Below are positions 16,557 to 25,110 of a stretch of 64,000 nucleotides of DNA, in pieces. Origin of the DNA: Clostridiaceae bacterium (GTDB taxonomy: Bacteria > Bacillota > Clostridia > Lachnospirales > Lachnospiraceae); NCBI GenBank assembly GCA_910575795.1, contig CAJTGE010000020.1, forward strand, positions 32,343-96,342, written 5' to 3'. How positions within the stretch are numbered: position 1 is the stretch's first letter; each line of letters begins with the position of its first letter. The translations under genes and the position numbers were made by a program. A model generated the notes under the pieces. It saw only the letters and a program-made list of their open reading frames with translations. It was not told the DNA's origin and searched no databases.

Positions 16557-17738
16557 GTGAACAATTTTATTTTTGAAAACGGGACAAAGGTATTTTTCGG
16601 GAGAGGCTGTGTGAAAGAATACCTGGCCTGTCTCACAAAGGGATACGGGGACACGGTCATGCTTGCCTATGGAGGCGGTTCGGTCAAAAAGAACGGGGTC
16701 TATGATGAAGTGGCGGCCATTTTAAATGGGGCGGGAAAAGAGATTGTGGAGTTTCCAGGCATAATGGCCAATCCCACTTATGCCAAAGTCCTGGAGGGCG
16801 GGGAGCTGGCCAGAAAACATCATGTGGGCCTGATCCTTGGCGTGGGCGGCGGTTCGGTGATGGACTGCTGCAAAGCAATCTCCATGACTGTCCGGTATGA
16901 GGGGAACCTATGGGAAAACTTCTGGGCAAGGCCCGGAATCTTTGACTTTGAGCCTTTGCCTCTTGGGGTGGTGGCTACGGCGGCGGGAAGTGGAAGCGAA
17001 TGCAATGGAAGATCAGTCATTACCAATGAAGCGTTGATGGTGAAGACCGGGCGGGACTATCCTAAATGTAATCCGAAGTTCGCCCTCATGGACCCGGTTT
17101 ATACTTACAGCATTCCCCAATTCCAGATGATATGCAACGGATTTGCCGTCCTTTCCCACATCATGGAGAGTTATCTTGGAGGGCCGGATGAGGACAATGT
17201 TTCGGACGACCTTGCCGAGGCCCTTATGAAAAACGTGATCCGCAGTCTTCGCAGAGCAGTCAGGAATCCGGAGGACTATACGGCCAGAGGCAATCTGATG
17301 TGGGCTGGGGCAATGGCGGAAAACCGAATCATCAGACTGGGAAAGCCCGACCAGTTCCAGTGCCGTCAGATAGCGTATCAGCTTGAGGCGCACACGGGAT
17401 GCAGCCACGGCGCCGGGCTGGCGGTGCTGCTGCCTGTGTACTGCCGTCACATTTATAAGAGCGGGCTGGCGAAGTTTAAGCGGTTTGCTGTGGAAGTGTG
17501 GGGGATTACGCCTGGGGAAAAGACGGAGGAAGAAATTGCCTGTGCCGGAATTGACGGGCTGGCGGATTTTATCCGGGAGATTGGGTTGCCCGCAGACTTG
17601 AGGGAATTGGGAGTTGATGAGAATACGGACTTAAGAGCCATTGCCGATTCCAGTGCCATGGTTTCCGGAAGCTGCCCAAGATTGACACAAGGGGAAATCC
17701 TTAGAATATTCCAGGAGTGTTATGGGGAGGACTGCTGA
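16557..17738 (+). CDS. Iron-ADH family protein lacking several metal/active-site residues
   Basis: The 393-residue protein is a member of the iron-containing alcohol dehydrogenase family (butanol dehydrogenase/YqhD-like start NFIFENGTKVFFGRG, nucleotide loop LGVGGGSVMDCCKAI). By eye, the usual Asp ligand of the GxADxxxH motif is Ala197 (FAVLSHIMES keeps His201), the next ligand His is replaced by Arg270 and the catalytic His by Tyr274 (IAYQLEAHTG), while the last ligand His284 in SHGAG remains. It may therefore be inactive or use another chemistry. Start GTG 16557 follows AAGG closely; the family begins here. It is the only gene of promoter copy A. Confidence 0.82.
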   Translation: MNNFIFENGTKVFFGRGCVKEYLACLTKGYGDTVMLAYGGGSVKKNGVYDEVAAILNGAGKEIVEFPGIMANPTYAKVLEGGELARKHHVGLILGVGGGSVMDCCKAISMTVRYEGNLWENFWARPGIFDFEPLPLGVVATAAGSGSECNGRSVITNEALMVKTGRDYPKCNPKFALMDPVYTYSIPQFQMICNGFAVLSHIMESYLGGPDEDNVSDDLAEALMKNVIRSLRRAVRNPEDYTARGNLMWAGAMAENRIIRLGKPDQFQCRQIAYQLEAHTGCSHGAGLAVLLPVYCRHIYKSGLAKFKRFAVEVWGITPGEKTEEEIACAGIDGLADFIREIGLPADLRELGVDENTDLRAIADSSAMVSGSCPRLTQGEILRIFQECYGEDC

Positions 17739-17795
17739 AAAACGGCTGTTTTCGCATGATTGCCGCAATAGGAACCCCGTGGTTTATACCGCAAG

Positions 17796-17850
17796 GTATA
17801 TACTGGATAACGAATGATGACTTCTGCGGATCATAAGTATCCTTTATAAT
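17796..17850 (+). promoter_or_regulatory. Shared regulon promoter element, copy B (flavoprotein-SDR-AKR unit)
   Basis: ATACTGGATAACGAA, four bases, GACTTCT (17819-17825), 19 bp, TATAAT (17845-17850). It also contains the dyad ATGAT/ATCAT across the GACTTCT block. The first gene starts 33 bases after the -10. Confidence 0.65.
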
Positions 17851-17882
17851 AAAGACAGATGAAAAAGAGGAGGAATTTAATT

Positions 17883-18515
17883 ATGAAAGCATTACTTGTA
17901 AACGGAAGCCCAAGGAGAAACGGATGTACTTACACGGCGCTGACGGAGCTGGCGAAGACCTTGGAGGAAGAGGGGATTGAGGCGGAGATCGTCCATGTGG
18001 GAAATAAAGACATCCGGGGCTGTATTGCCTGCCGGAAATGCCACAGTCAGGGGGAGCAGGGAGGCAAGTGCGTATTTAACGATATCGTCAACGAGATTGC
18101 CCCCAAGCTGGCGGAAGCGGACGCCTTTGTCATCGGCTCCCCGGTTTATTTCGCTTCTCCAGCAGGCGGGGCCGTATCTTTTATGGACCGTCTGTTCTTC
18201 AGCACCCTGAATATTGACAAGACCATGAAAGTAGGCGCGGCGGTGGTATCCTGTCGGCGTGGAGGCAATACGGCCACTTTTGACATGCTGAATAAATACT
18301 TTACCATGTGCGGCATGCCGGTGGCGAGCAGCCAGTACTGGAATATGGTGCATGGCGGGACTCCGGAGGAGGTTTTAAAGGATGAGGAGGGCATGCAGAC
18401 CATGCGGACGCTGGGACGCAATATGGCGTTTCTCATGAAGAGTATCCGGATGGGCAAGGAAAAAATGGGCCTTCCCCAGAAAGAACAGACGATCTTTACC
18501 AGCTTCCACCGTTAG
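17883..18515 (+). CDS. Iron-sulfur flavoprotein-like / NADPH-dependent FMN reductase family protein
   Basis: This 210-residue cytoplasmic flavodoxin-fold protein has the FMN loop LLVNGSPRRNGCTYTALTEL and a cysteine cluster C-x2-C-x2-C-x9-C (CIACRKCHSQ, later GGKC) near residues 45-62. That layout is like archaeal/clostridial iron-sulfur flavoproteins, so it may carry a 4Fe-4S cluster as well as FMN. ATG 17883 has GAGGAGG upstream; the earlier in-frame ATG 17859 would place that site inside the gene. It leads a unit with the SDR and AKR genes downstream. Confidence 0.82.
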   Translation: MKALLVNGSPRRNGCTYTALTELAKTLEEEGIEAEIVHVGNKDIRGCIACRKCHSQGEQGGKCVFNDIVNEIAPKLAEADAFVIGSPVYFASPAGGAVSFMDRLFFSTLNIDKTMKVGAAVVSCRRGGNTATFDMLNKYFTMCGMPVASSQYWNMVHGGTPEEVLKDEEGMQTMRTLGRNMAFLMKSIRMGKEKMGLPQKEQTIFTSFHR

Positions 18516-18532
18516 AAAGGGGAGAACAATCA

Positions 18533-19357
18533 ATGAAAACATGGCTGATTACAGGCTGTTCCACCGGTCTTGGGAGAAGTCTTGCCAAAGCGGCGCTGCA
18601 AAAAGGAGATAACGTGGTGGTAACAGCAAGGGATACAAAGAAACTGGAGGAGTTTGAGAAGGACTTTCCGCAGATGGCCCTGACCGTCCGCCTTGACGTG
18701 ACGGATCTTTGTTCGGTCGCGGAGGCGGTTAAGGCGGCAAAAGAGAGGTTTGGCGGGATTGACGTGTTGGTCAATAATGCGGGCTATGGATACCGGGCAG
18801 CGGTTGAGGAGGGCGATCCGGAGGATACCAGGCGTCTGTTTGACACCAATTTCTGGGGGCCCGTGAACCTGATCAAAGCCGTACTTCCGGATATGAGGGC
18901 GAAAAAAAGCGGGGCCGTCATTAATATTTCGTCCATTGCCGCCCTCCGCACGGCGCCTGGGTCCGGTTATTACGCGGCTTCCAAATGCGCGCTGGAGGGA
19001 ATGACAGAGGGACTTTACCTGGAGACGGCGCCTCTGGGGATTAAGGTTATGATTGTAGAACCGGGAGCTTTCCGCACGGATTTTGCCGGACGCTCCCTTA
19101 CCCAGTCAAAGACCGCCATCGGCGATTACGGGGAGACGGCGGGAACGAGAAGGATTGAGAATGATAAGACCCATGGAACCCAGCCGGGGGACCCGGACAA
19201 GGGCGCCGGACTGATCATAGAGGCCATAGAGGCTGAGGATACGCCGCTGCGGCTGCTGTTAGGAAGGGATGCGGTGAAGGTGGCAGGCGCAGTTTTGGAT
19301 AACCGTAAGAATGAGTATGATAAGTGGCGGGAGTTTAGCAGCCGGTCTGATTTTTAG
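18533..19357 (+). CDS. Short-chain dehydrogenase/reductase
   Basis: This 274-residue classical SDR is a cytoplasmic NAD(P)-dependent oxidoreductase. The cofactor motif is TGCSTGLGRSLA (TGxxxGxG, residues 7-14), NNAG is in DVLVNNAGYGYRA, the catalytic Ser is in INISSIAALR and Tyr-x3-Lys in YYAASKCALEG. The C-terminus has the EPGAFRTDFAG loop of the family. AAAGGGGAG precedes ATG 18533, 17 bases after the flavoprotein stop, so both are in one operon. The substrate is not evident. Confidence 0.92.
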   Translation: MKTWLITGCSTGLGRSLAKAALQKGDNVVVTARDTKKLEEFEKDFPQMALTVRLDVTDLCSVAEAVKAAKERFGGIDVLVNNAGYGYRAAVEEGDPEDTRRLFDTNFWGPVNLIKAVLPDMRAKKSGAVINISSIAALRTAPGSGYYAASKCALEGMTEGLYLETAPLGIKVMIVEPGAFRTDFAGRSLTQSKTAIGDYGETAGTRRIENDKTHGTQPGDPDKGAGLIIEAIEAEDTPLRLLLGRDAVKVAGAVLDNRKNEYDKWREFSSRSDF

Positions 19358-19437
19358 ATGGTATCAAACAAATAAAGTTGATTAAGATTTTTCCCGGCTG
19401 AGAGGCCTGGGATTTTAAGGAAAGGCGGATGATAAAA

Positions 19438-20427
19438 ATGGAAAAGAGAACACTGGGAGCCAGCCAGCTGCGTGTCAATCCCGTTGGCCTGGGATGCATG
19501 GGATTCAGCCATGCGTCAGGAGATCCTACGGAGAAAAGCGCTGCAGTAAAGACCTTGAGAGAGGCATGTGAGATGGGCTATGATTTTTTGGACACAGCCG
19601 AGGCTTACACCGGAGTCAGCCCTGACGGCACGGTTTCCTGCAATGAAGAGCTTGTGGGCGAGGCGGTCAAAGGCATTCGGGACAAGGTGGTGATTGCCAC
19701 AAAGATGGGTGTAAAGCATAATCAGGACCGTTCCTTAAGACTGGACAGCAGCCCGGAAACCATAAGAAAAAGTGTGGAGGAAAGCCTTAGGAAGCTGGGA
19801 ACGGATTATATAGACCTGTATTATCAGCACCGGATCGATCCCAAAGTGGAGCCGGAAGCAGTGGCCGAGACCATGGGTCTGCTGATCAAAGAGGGAAAGA
19901 TCCGCTATTGGGGAATTTCGGAGACTACAGAGGAATATCTCCGCAGGGCTCATGCCGTGTGTCCCGTTACAGCCATTGAAAACAGATACTCCATGATGGC
20001 AAGATGGCATGAGACGATTTTTCCCGTCTGCGAGGAACTGGATGTTGCCTATGTGGCTTTTTCTCCCATGGCGAACGGATTCCTGACGGGGAAGTACACG
20101 CCTGCCACAAAATTTGAGGGGAGCCAGGATTACCGGGCGGCTATGCCTCAGTACACCGAAGAAGGTTACGAAAAGGCGAAGGAGCTTTTGAATATGCTGA
20201 CAAACATGGCGGAAGAAAAAAAGGCCACCATGGGCCAGCTGTCTCTTGCGTGGATGATCAACAAGAAGCCTTACATCGTTCCGATTCCGGGTTCCCGCAA
20301 GATAGAAAGACTGAGAGAGAACTTTGAGGCAGGCAATGTGGTTCTGACGCGGGAAGAGATTGCCATGATTGATTCCAGACTGGATACCATGGAGTTTGAC
20401 GTATTCGGCGGCCACAGCGCTAAATAA
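19438..20427 (+). CDS. Aldo/keto reductase (AKR 3)
   Basis: This 329-residue aldo/keto reductase belongs to the longer subfamily with RTLGASQLRVNPVGLGCMG at the start, unlike the short paralogues around it. The tetrad is in FLDTAEAYTG (Asp, Tyr), VIATKMGV (Lys) and LYYQHRIDP (His); IPGSRKIERLRENFEA is the nucleotide-binding signature. ATG 19438 was preferred over ATG 19429 because AAAGGCGG ends at 19428, giving normal spacing only for the second. It follows the SDR by 80 bases without a clear terminator. Confidence 0.9.
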   Translation: MEKRTLGASQLRVNPVGLGCMGFSHASGDPTEKSAAVKTLREACEMGYDFLDTAEAYTGVSPDGTVSCNEELVGEAVKGIRDKVVIATKMGVKHNQDRSLRLDSSPETIRKSVEESLRKLGTDYIDLYYQHRIDPKVEPEAVAETMGLLIKEGKIRYWGISETTEEYLRRAHAVCPVTAIENRYSMMARWHETIFPVCEELDVAYVAFSPMANGFLTGKYTPATKFEGSQDYRAAMPQYTEEGYEKAKELLNMLTNMAEEKKATMGQLSLAWMINKKPYIVPIPGSRKIERLRENFEAGNVVLTREEIAMIDSRLDTMEFDVFGGHSAK

Positions 20428-20450
20428 AAAGATGATTGGAGGAATCGCTG

Positions 20451-21297
20451 ATGGATTACGTAACTTTAAATAATGGAGTAAAAATGCCTGTGGCAGGGAT
20501 TGGCACCTTTCTTTTGTCTCCTGACGAGGCGGAAGCTTCCTGCTTAAGCGCTCTTGGATGCGGATACCGTCTCATCGACACGGCCAACGCCTATGTCAAT
20601 GAGAAGGCCGTAGGCCGGGCCATGAAAAAATCCGGTCTGGCCAGGCAGGAAATCTTTCTGGAGACCAAGCTGTGGCCCACGTTTTACAGCGATGAAAATG
20701 CTGTGGACGATACCTTGGAGCGCCTGGGCACGGACTATATTGACCTGATGCTTCTTCATCAAGCCGGCAGGCTGCTACCTGACCGGTTATCGTCTGCTGG
20801 AGAAAGCATACAAGGAGGGAAAGGTAAAAGCCATCGGTTTATCCAACTTTACCGAGGCTCAGATTGAGGAGATTATTGACGCCTGCGAGATCAAACCAGC
20901 CGTTCTGCAGACAGAGGTACATCCTTATGCCCAGGCGAAAGAACTTAAAAAGCTTCTTTCCAAGGCAGACATGGCCATTCAGGCATGGTATCCTCTGGGG
21001 CGTGGGGATAAGGTGCTCCTTGAGGAGCCGGTATTTACCAGCCTGGCAGAAAAATATAAAAAGACCAACGCTCAGATCATTCTGCGCTGGCATGTGCAGG
21101 CGGGAAATATCATCATTCCTGGTTCCAAGAATCCGGATCATATTAAGGCCAATCTGGATCTGTTCGACTTTGCGTTGACTAGGGAGGAGATGGCGGAGAT
21201 TGAGGGCCTGGATCAGGAAAAGCACTATTATACCAGCACCCCGGAGAAGCTGAAGCAGTATGAGACGATGGTTCCGGCAGTGAATGCACAGAAATAA
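20451..21297 (+). pseudogene. Aldo/keto reductase (AKR 4), frameshifted
   Basis: Two frames together encode a normal AKR of about 280 residues. Frame one (from ATG 20451, GGAGG upstream) runs to LMLLHQ with Asp, Tyr, Lys and His of the tetrad. At about 20759-20762 the sequence CATCAAGCCG has one A too many compared with CATCAGCCG; removing it restores HQPAGCYLTGYRLLEKAYKE and the rest up to 21297. It is either a recent pseudogene or a sequencing error; the otherwise perfect reading of the second half argues that the lesion is young. Confidence 0.85.
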
Positions 21298-21314
21298 AGG
21301 TAGGAGGAAGGCAA

Positions 21315-21386
21315 ATGCGAAGCATTTTTAGGATGCCTTCCGACGACTTGGCAGGTGCCGCAAAGCGGCGCGTGCCGTTACCTTGA
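21315..21386 (+). CDS. Possible 23-residue ORF behind a duplicated ribosome site
   Basis: The 15-mer AGGAGGAAGGCAAAT followed by G occurs at 21302-21317 and at 21391-21407, the latter serving AKR 5. The first copy opens a 23-codon frame (MRSIFRMPSDDLAGAAKRR to PLP) that ends shortly before AKR 5. It may be a translated leader, or a by-product of a small duplication. No family is recognised. Confidence 0.25.
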   Translation: MRSIFRMPSDDLAGAAKRRVPLP

Positions 21387-21403
21387 AACGAGGAGGAAGG
21401 CAA

Positions 21404-22291
21404 ATGGAATATGTAACATTGAGAAACGGCGTAAAAATGCCGATTTTGGGTTATGGTGTGTATCAGGTGACAAAAGAGGACTGTGAGCGGTGTGTTCTGG
21501 ACGCCCTTCAGGCAGGGTATCGTTCCATTGATACAGCGCAGAGCTATTTTAATGAGGAAGAGGTGGGGAGCGCCATAAAGAAATCCGGGATTCCCAGAGA
21601 GGACATCTTCCTGACCAGCAAGGTATGGGTGGAACATTACGGCTATGAAGCGGCGAAAGCGTCTGTTCTTGAATCCATGAGAAAACTTCAGGTAGATTAC
21701 ATAGATCTTATGCTGCTGCACCAGCCTTTTAATGATTACTACGGGGCATACCGGGCTCTGGAAGATCTGTATAAGGAGGGCAGGCTGCGGGCCATCGGCG
21801 TTTCCAACTTCTATCCGGACCGTCTGGTCGATATTGCTTCTTTCACAGAGATTCCGCCTATGGTGAACCAGGTAGAGACCCATGTGCTGAACCAGCAGAC
21901 AGAGGCAAAGCAGTGGATGGATAAATATGGGGTTCAGGCCGAGGCATGGGCGCCTTTCGGAGAGGGAAGGGGAGGCTTGTTTGAGAATCCTGTTTTGGCT
22001 GAGATCGGCGCAAAATATGGAAAGACTACAGCACAGGTGATGCTGCGGTGGAATATTCAGAGAGGGATTGTCGTACTCCCCAAATCTGTTCACAAAGACA
22101 GGATGGAGCAGAATCTCAATGTATTTGACTTTGTGCTGACTGATGAGGATATGGCGAGGATCGGGGCGCTGGATACAAAGACCAGTTCTTTCTTTTCCCA
22201 TTATGATCCGGGGATGGTGGAGTGGTTTGTAAAAATGGTGGAAGAAAGAAAAAAACAGCATGACAGTTCTAAGGAAAAGAAAAACTGGTAA
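21404..22291 (+). CDS. Aldo/keto reductase (AKR 5)
   Basis: This 295-residue cytoplasmic AKR is close to AKR 1 in sequence (EYVTLRNGVKMPILGYGVYQ at the start). The tetrad is in SIDTAQSYFNEEEVG (Asp, Tyr), IFLTSKVWV (Lys) and LMLLHQPFNDYYGAYR (His); LPKSVHKDRMEQNLNVFDF is the cofactor-binding signature. ATG 21404 follows GAGGAGGAAGG. The last residues are Lys/Glu-rich and replace the EFVRMCNGRKIHD end of AKR 1. It ends the AKR array before the first secreted flavodoxin. Confidence 0.92.
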   Translation: MEYVTLRNGVKMPILGYGVYQVTKEDCERCVLDALQAGYRSIDTAQSYFNEEEVGSAIKKSGIPREDIFLTSKVWVEHYGYEAAKASVLESMRKLQVDYIDLMLLHQPFNDYYGAYRALEDLYKEGRLRAIGVSNFYPDRLVDIASFTEIPPMVNQVETHVLNQQTEAKQWMDKYGVQAEAWAPFGEGRGGLFENPVLAEIGAKYGKTTAQVMLRWNIQRGIVVLPKSVHKDRMEQNLNVFDFVLTDEDMARIGALDTKTSSFFSHYDPGMVEWFVKMVEERKKQHDSSKEKKNW

Positions 22292-22410
22292 AGGGGAGGA
22301 AAAGCGGTTTCTTTTGAATTGAAAGAAGGAAAGCAGATAGAAGGGGGCGGCCTCTGGCTGCGCTATGTACCTAAAAACAGAAAAACAGAAAGTACAGGAG
22401 GTATGGCAGA

Positions 22411-23250
22411 ATGAAACGGATTTGGAAACTGGTACTGGCAATTTGTGTGCTGACAATTGGTATGGCGTCCACTGCTTTTGCGGCGGGATGGACAACCGGG
22501 CAGGGAGCAAACAGCTCCAGATGGTGGTATGATCTGGGAAACGGGCAGTACTACGGGACTCCTACATCGGCGGTGGAGTGGCAGTGGCTGGACGGGAACA
22601 AGGACGGAATTGCAGAATGCTACGCTTTTGACAGGGAAGGATGGATGTACGCGGGAACCACTACGCCGGACGGGTATACGGTGAATGGGGACGGGGCATG
22701 GACTGTCAACGGTGCGGTACAGACTATGGCGGTAACTGCCGGATACGGCGGAACACGTGCTCAGGCGCAGCAGCCGGGGACAGCCGGAAAGAAAGTTCTG
22801 ACCGCTTATTTTTCCAAGACAGGGACAACAAAGGAAGCGGCAGAGAAGATTCATTCCGTGGCCGGAGGAGATTTGTTTGAGATCAGGCCGGCAGTGGCTT
22901 ACCCGTCAGGTTATCAGAGCACGGTGGATCAGGCAAGGAGAGAACTGGATCAGAACGCAAGGCCGGCGGTGGCTTCCCATGTGGAAAATATGAATGATTA
23001 CGACATCATACTTGTGGGTTTCCCTATCTGGTGGCATACGACCCCTATGGTGGTCAACACATTTTTGGAGTCCTATGACTTGTCAGGCAAGACCATCCTT
23101 CCCTTCTGTACCAGCGGGGGCAGCGGGATTGAGGAAAGCATGGCAGGAGTCAGGGCTTCTGTGGGGAATGGAACTGTGGGAACCGGTCTTACAGCGAATT
23201 CTCTGACAGATGAACAGATCCGCAGCTGGCTTGCCGAAAACGGGCTGTAG
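22411..23250 (+). CDS. Secreted flavodoxin with N-terminal cell-wall-binding repeats
   Basis: The 279-residue protein has a signal peptide (residues 1-24, cleavage after STAFA), then about 85 residues of cell-wall-binding-like repeats (SSRWWYDLGNGQYYGT, WQWLDGNKDGIAECYAFD, TTTPDGYTVNGDGAWTVNG), then a flavodoxin domain from about residue 128 with the FMN loop YFSKTGTTKEAAEKI and the GFPIWWHTTPMVV stretch. It is therefore a flavodoxin placed outside the membrane and probably held on the wall. The TPDGYxVxGDGxW repeat also occurs at the ends of the proteins at 45339 and 49550. AGGAGG precedes ATG 22411. An FMN protein here needs cofactor export or uptake of FMN from outside. Confidence 0.85.
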   Translation: MKRIWKLVLAICVLTIGMASTAFAAGWTTGQGANSSRWWYDLGNGQYYGTPTSAVEWQWLDGNKDGIAECYAFDREGWMYAGTTTPDGYTVNGDGAWTVNGAVQTMAVTAGYGGTRAQAQQPGTAGKKVLTAYFSKTGTTKEAAEKIHSVAGGDLFEIRPAVAYPSGYQSTVDQARRELDQNARPAVASHVENMNDYDIILVGFPIWWHTTPMVVNTFLESYDLSGKTILPFCTSGGSGIEESMAGVRASVGNGTVGTGLTANSLTDEQIRSWLAENGL

Positions 23251-23271
23251 GAAACAGGGGCTCTGCACCAG

Positions 23272-23331
23272 GCCGTGAAAGCTGCCCAGGAGTTTGTGCA
23301 CATATGCAACGGAAGAAGGATTCACGGCCGA
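23272..23331 (+). pseudogene. Remnant of an aldo/keto reductase 3' end
   Basis: The frame KAAQEFVHICNGRRIHG read at about 23278-23328 resembles the last residues of AKR 1 (EFVRMCNGRKIHD), and the DNA is clearly similar over about 40 bases. No start or body of an AKR precedes it; the flavodoxin stop is only about 25 bases away. It suggests that the flavodoxin gene replaced or was inserted into a sixth AKR copy. Confidence 0.5.
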
Positions 23332-23357
23332 TGGAGGGCAGGAGAAAAATTTCCTGA

Positions 23358-23403
23358 TTGTTTAGACTTTTGTTATTGGTTTGTTAGGAATTCCTGATAG
23401 GAT
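23358..23403 (+). promoter_or_regulatory. Triple 11-bp TTTGTTA repeats before the two-component operon
   Basis: TTGTTTA (23358-23364), TTTGTTA (23369-23375) and TTTGTTA (23380-23386) have an 11-bp period. TAGGAT (23398-23403) lies 11 bp after the last. It matches the layouts at 15312 and 41567 and probably is the autoregulatory site of the response regulator encoded here. Confidence 0.6.
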
Positions 23404-23562
23404 GGAAAAGAACAGATTCCGAGTACCATTCTTGTGAAGCTGTCATGGGTGCCGGGTGTGGGGATGGGCCCTGCACCTGGCACTTTTCTGTGGACTATTG
23501 ATAGAAAGCATATCTGTCTGTGGGCAGGAGGAAAGGGTAAACAGGAGAACAGAGAGAACAAA

Positions 23563-25110
23563 ATGACAATAAAAAACAAAATCAGGCTGTCCAATATCCT
23601 GATGTTGGTGATTCCCCTTGCCGTCACCATGGCGGCAGTGCTTTTGGGAAGGTGCAGCCTTATAGGAAACTACTGGCATTCCATTGAAGCCATGTACCAG
23701 GATGAAAACGGAATCCAGTCTGCCCAGAGCTTGATCTATACCTATCAGAAGGAACTTTGGGAAATCAACTGGGGAGACCGGGCAGAACGGGACAGGGCGG
23801 CGGGGGAGATACGTCAAAGCGACACCATGTATTATCTGGAAAAGAAGCTGACAAAGATGGGGTATTATTTTCAGGTAAGTAAAAACGGAACCGTCCTTTA
23901 CTCAAATATTTCGGACAGGGACATGGAAATCGCCGTAAAGACGGCAGGAGATGCTCTTTTTACAGCCAAAAGCCTGACTGCCAGCCTGGACCATGCCTCC
24001 GTACTCAAAAATACCTTTGTCCACGAGGAAAAAGAATTTTCCATTATCGCCATCAACAACGGCCGGGAGAGATGTCAGGTAGAGTCCTATTTTCAAACTT
24101 ACATAGTAAAATATGTAGGGATTCTTTTGGCTGTCTTTTTGGGGATAACCATGATGGTCAATGGGATTTTGTCCTGGTGGGTGTCAAAAAGCGTCCTGGC
24201 GCCTTTGAAAAAATTGAGCCAGGGAACCAGGCAGATTCGGGAAGGCAATCTGGATGTAGAGATTGATTACCATAAAAACGATGAATTCTACCAGGTGTGC
24301 CAGGATTTTGAGAAGATGCGAGCCTATCTGAAAGAGTCGGTAAGACAGCGGGTGGAAAATGAGAACCGGCGCAAGGAGATGATCAATGGGGTCTCTCATG
24401 ATTTAAGGACGCCTCTTACTTCCATAGGAGGATATGTGGACGGCCTGATCGAGGGGATCGCCGATACCCCGCAGAAGGAGGAGCGTTATTTAAAAGCCAT
24501 AAAAAGACGTGCCGGGGATCTGGAACGGCTGGTGAACAGCCTGTCTGACTATAACCGCCTGGAAAACGGACAGGCCAAATACCATATGGAGCGGGGAGAC
24601 CTGAAGGTGTTTTTTGAACAGTATCTGTCCGCCTATAAAGAGGAGGCAGGGCAGAACCATGTGGAGATCTGTCTGGAGGCCCCGGACAGGGCGTATCCGC
24701 TGTTGTTTGACGGCAGTGAAATGAAACGGGTTGTTGATAATCTGTTTGCCAACACCATCCGTTACCGGACGAATATTCCGTCAAAAGTATGGATACGGAT
24801 TTCTAAAAAACAACAGCAGGACAGAATACGGATCGAATTTCAGGATGACGGGCCGGGAGTTTTCGAGGAGTGCCTGCCAAGGCTGTTTGACATGTTTTAT
24901 CGTACCGATGAAGCAAGAAGCCAGTCTGGCAGGGGAAGCGGCATTGGCCTTGCGGTAGTGAAAGAGATCATCACGGCCCACAAAGGGGAGGTAAGGGCAG
25001 AAAACAGGAAAGGCCTTGCCATTATTATGGAGCTGCCGGCAATGGCTGAAAGGGGACAGAAGATAAGTGGGAAGGAGGCTTCTGATTTTGGAGAAAGTAC
25101 TGATCATTGA
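23563..25110 (+). CDS. Membrane sensor histidine kinase
   Basis: This 515-residue sensor kinase has a membrane segment at about 10-30, an extracytoplasmic sensor region to about 180, a second membrane segment (YVGILLAVFLGITMMVNGIL), a HAMP linker, and the HisKA domain with the phospho-acceptor His in NGVSHDLRTPLTSIGGY. The ATPase domain shows the N box (VVDNLFANTIRYR) and the G boxes DDGPGVFEE and SGRGSGIGLAVVKEI. ATG 23563 is taken as the start because the preceding open frame has no ribosome site and lies over the promoter. It overlaps the response regulator gene. The signal is unknown. Confidence 0.92.
   Translation: MTIKNKIRLSNILMLVIPLAVTMAAVLLGRCSLIGNYWHSIEAMYQDENGIQSAQSLIYTYQKELWEINWGDRAERDRAAGEIRQSDTMYYLEKKLTKMGYYFQVSKNGTVLYSNISDRDMEIAVKTAGDALFTAKSLTASLDHASVLKNTFVHEEKEFSIIAINNGRERCQVESYFQTYIVKYVGILLAVFLGITMMVNGILSWWVSKSVLAPLKKLSQGTRQIREGNLDVEIDYHKNDEFYQVCQDFEKMRAYLKESVRQRVENENRRKEMINGVSHDLRTPLTSIGGYVDGLIEGIADTPQKEERYLKAIKRRAGDLERLVNSLSDYNRLENGQAKYHMERGDLKVFFEQYLSAYKEEAGQNHVEICLEAPDRAYPLLFDGSEMKRVVDNLFANTIRYRTNIPSKVWIRISKKQQQDRIRIEFQDDGPGVFEECLPRLFDMFYRTDEARSQSGRGSGIGLAVVKEIITAHKGEVRAENRKGLAIIMELPAMAERGQKISGKEASDFGESTDH

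Noticed and set aside
23434..23562. N-terminal extension of the histidine kinase
   Set aside because: The extension starts right after the promoter, lacks a ribosome site and is not kinase-like; ATG 23563 gives a normal membrane-anchored start.
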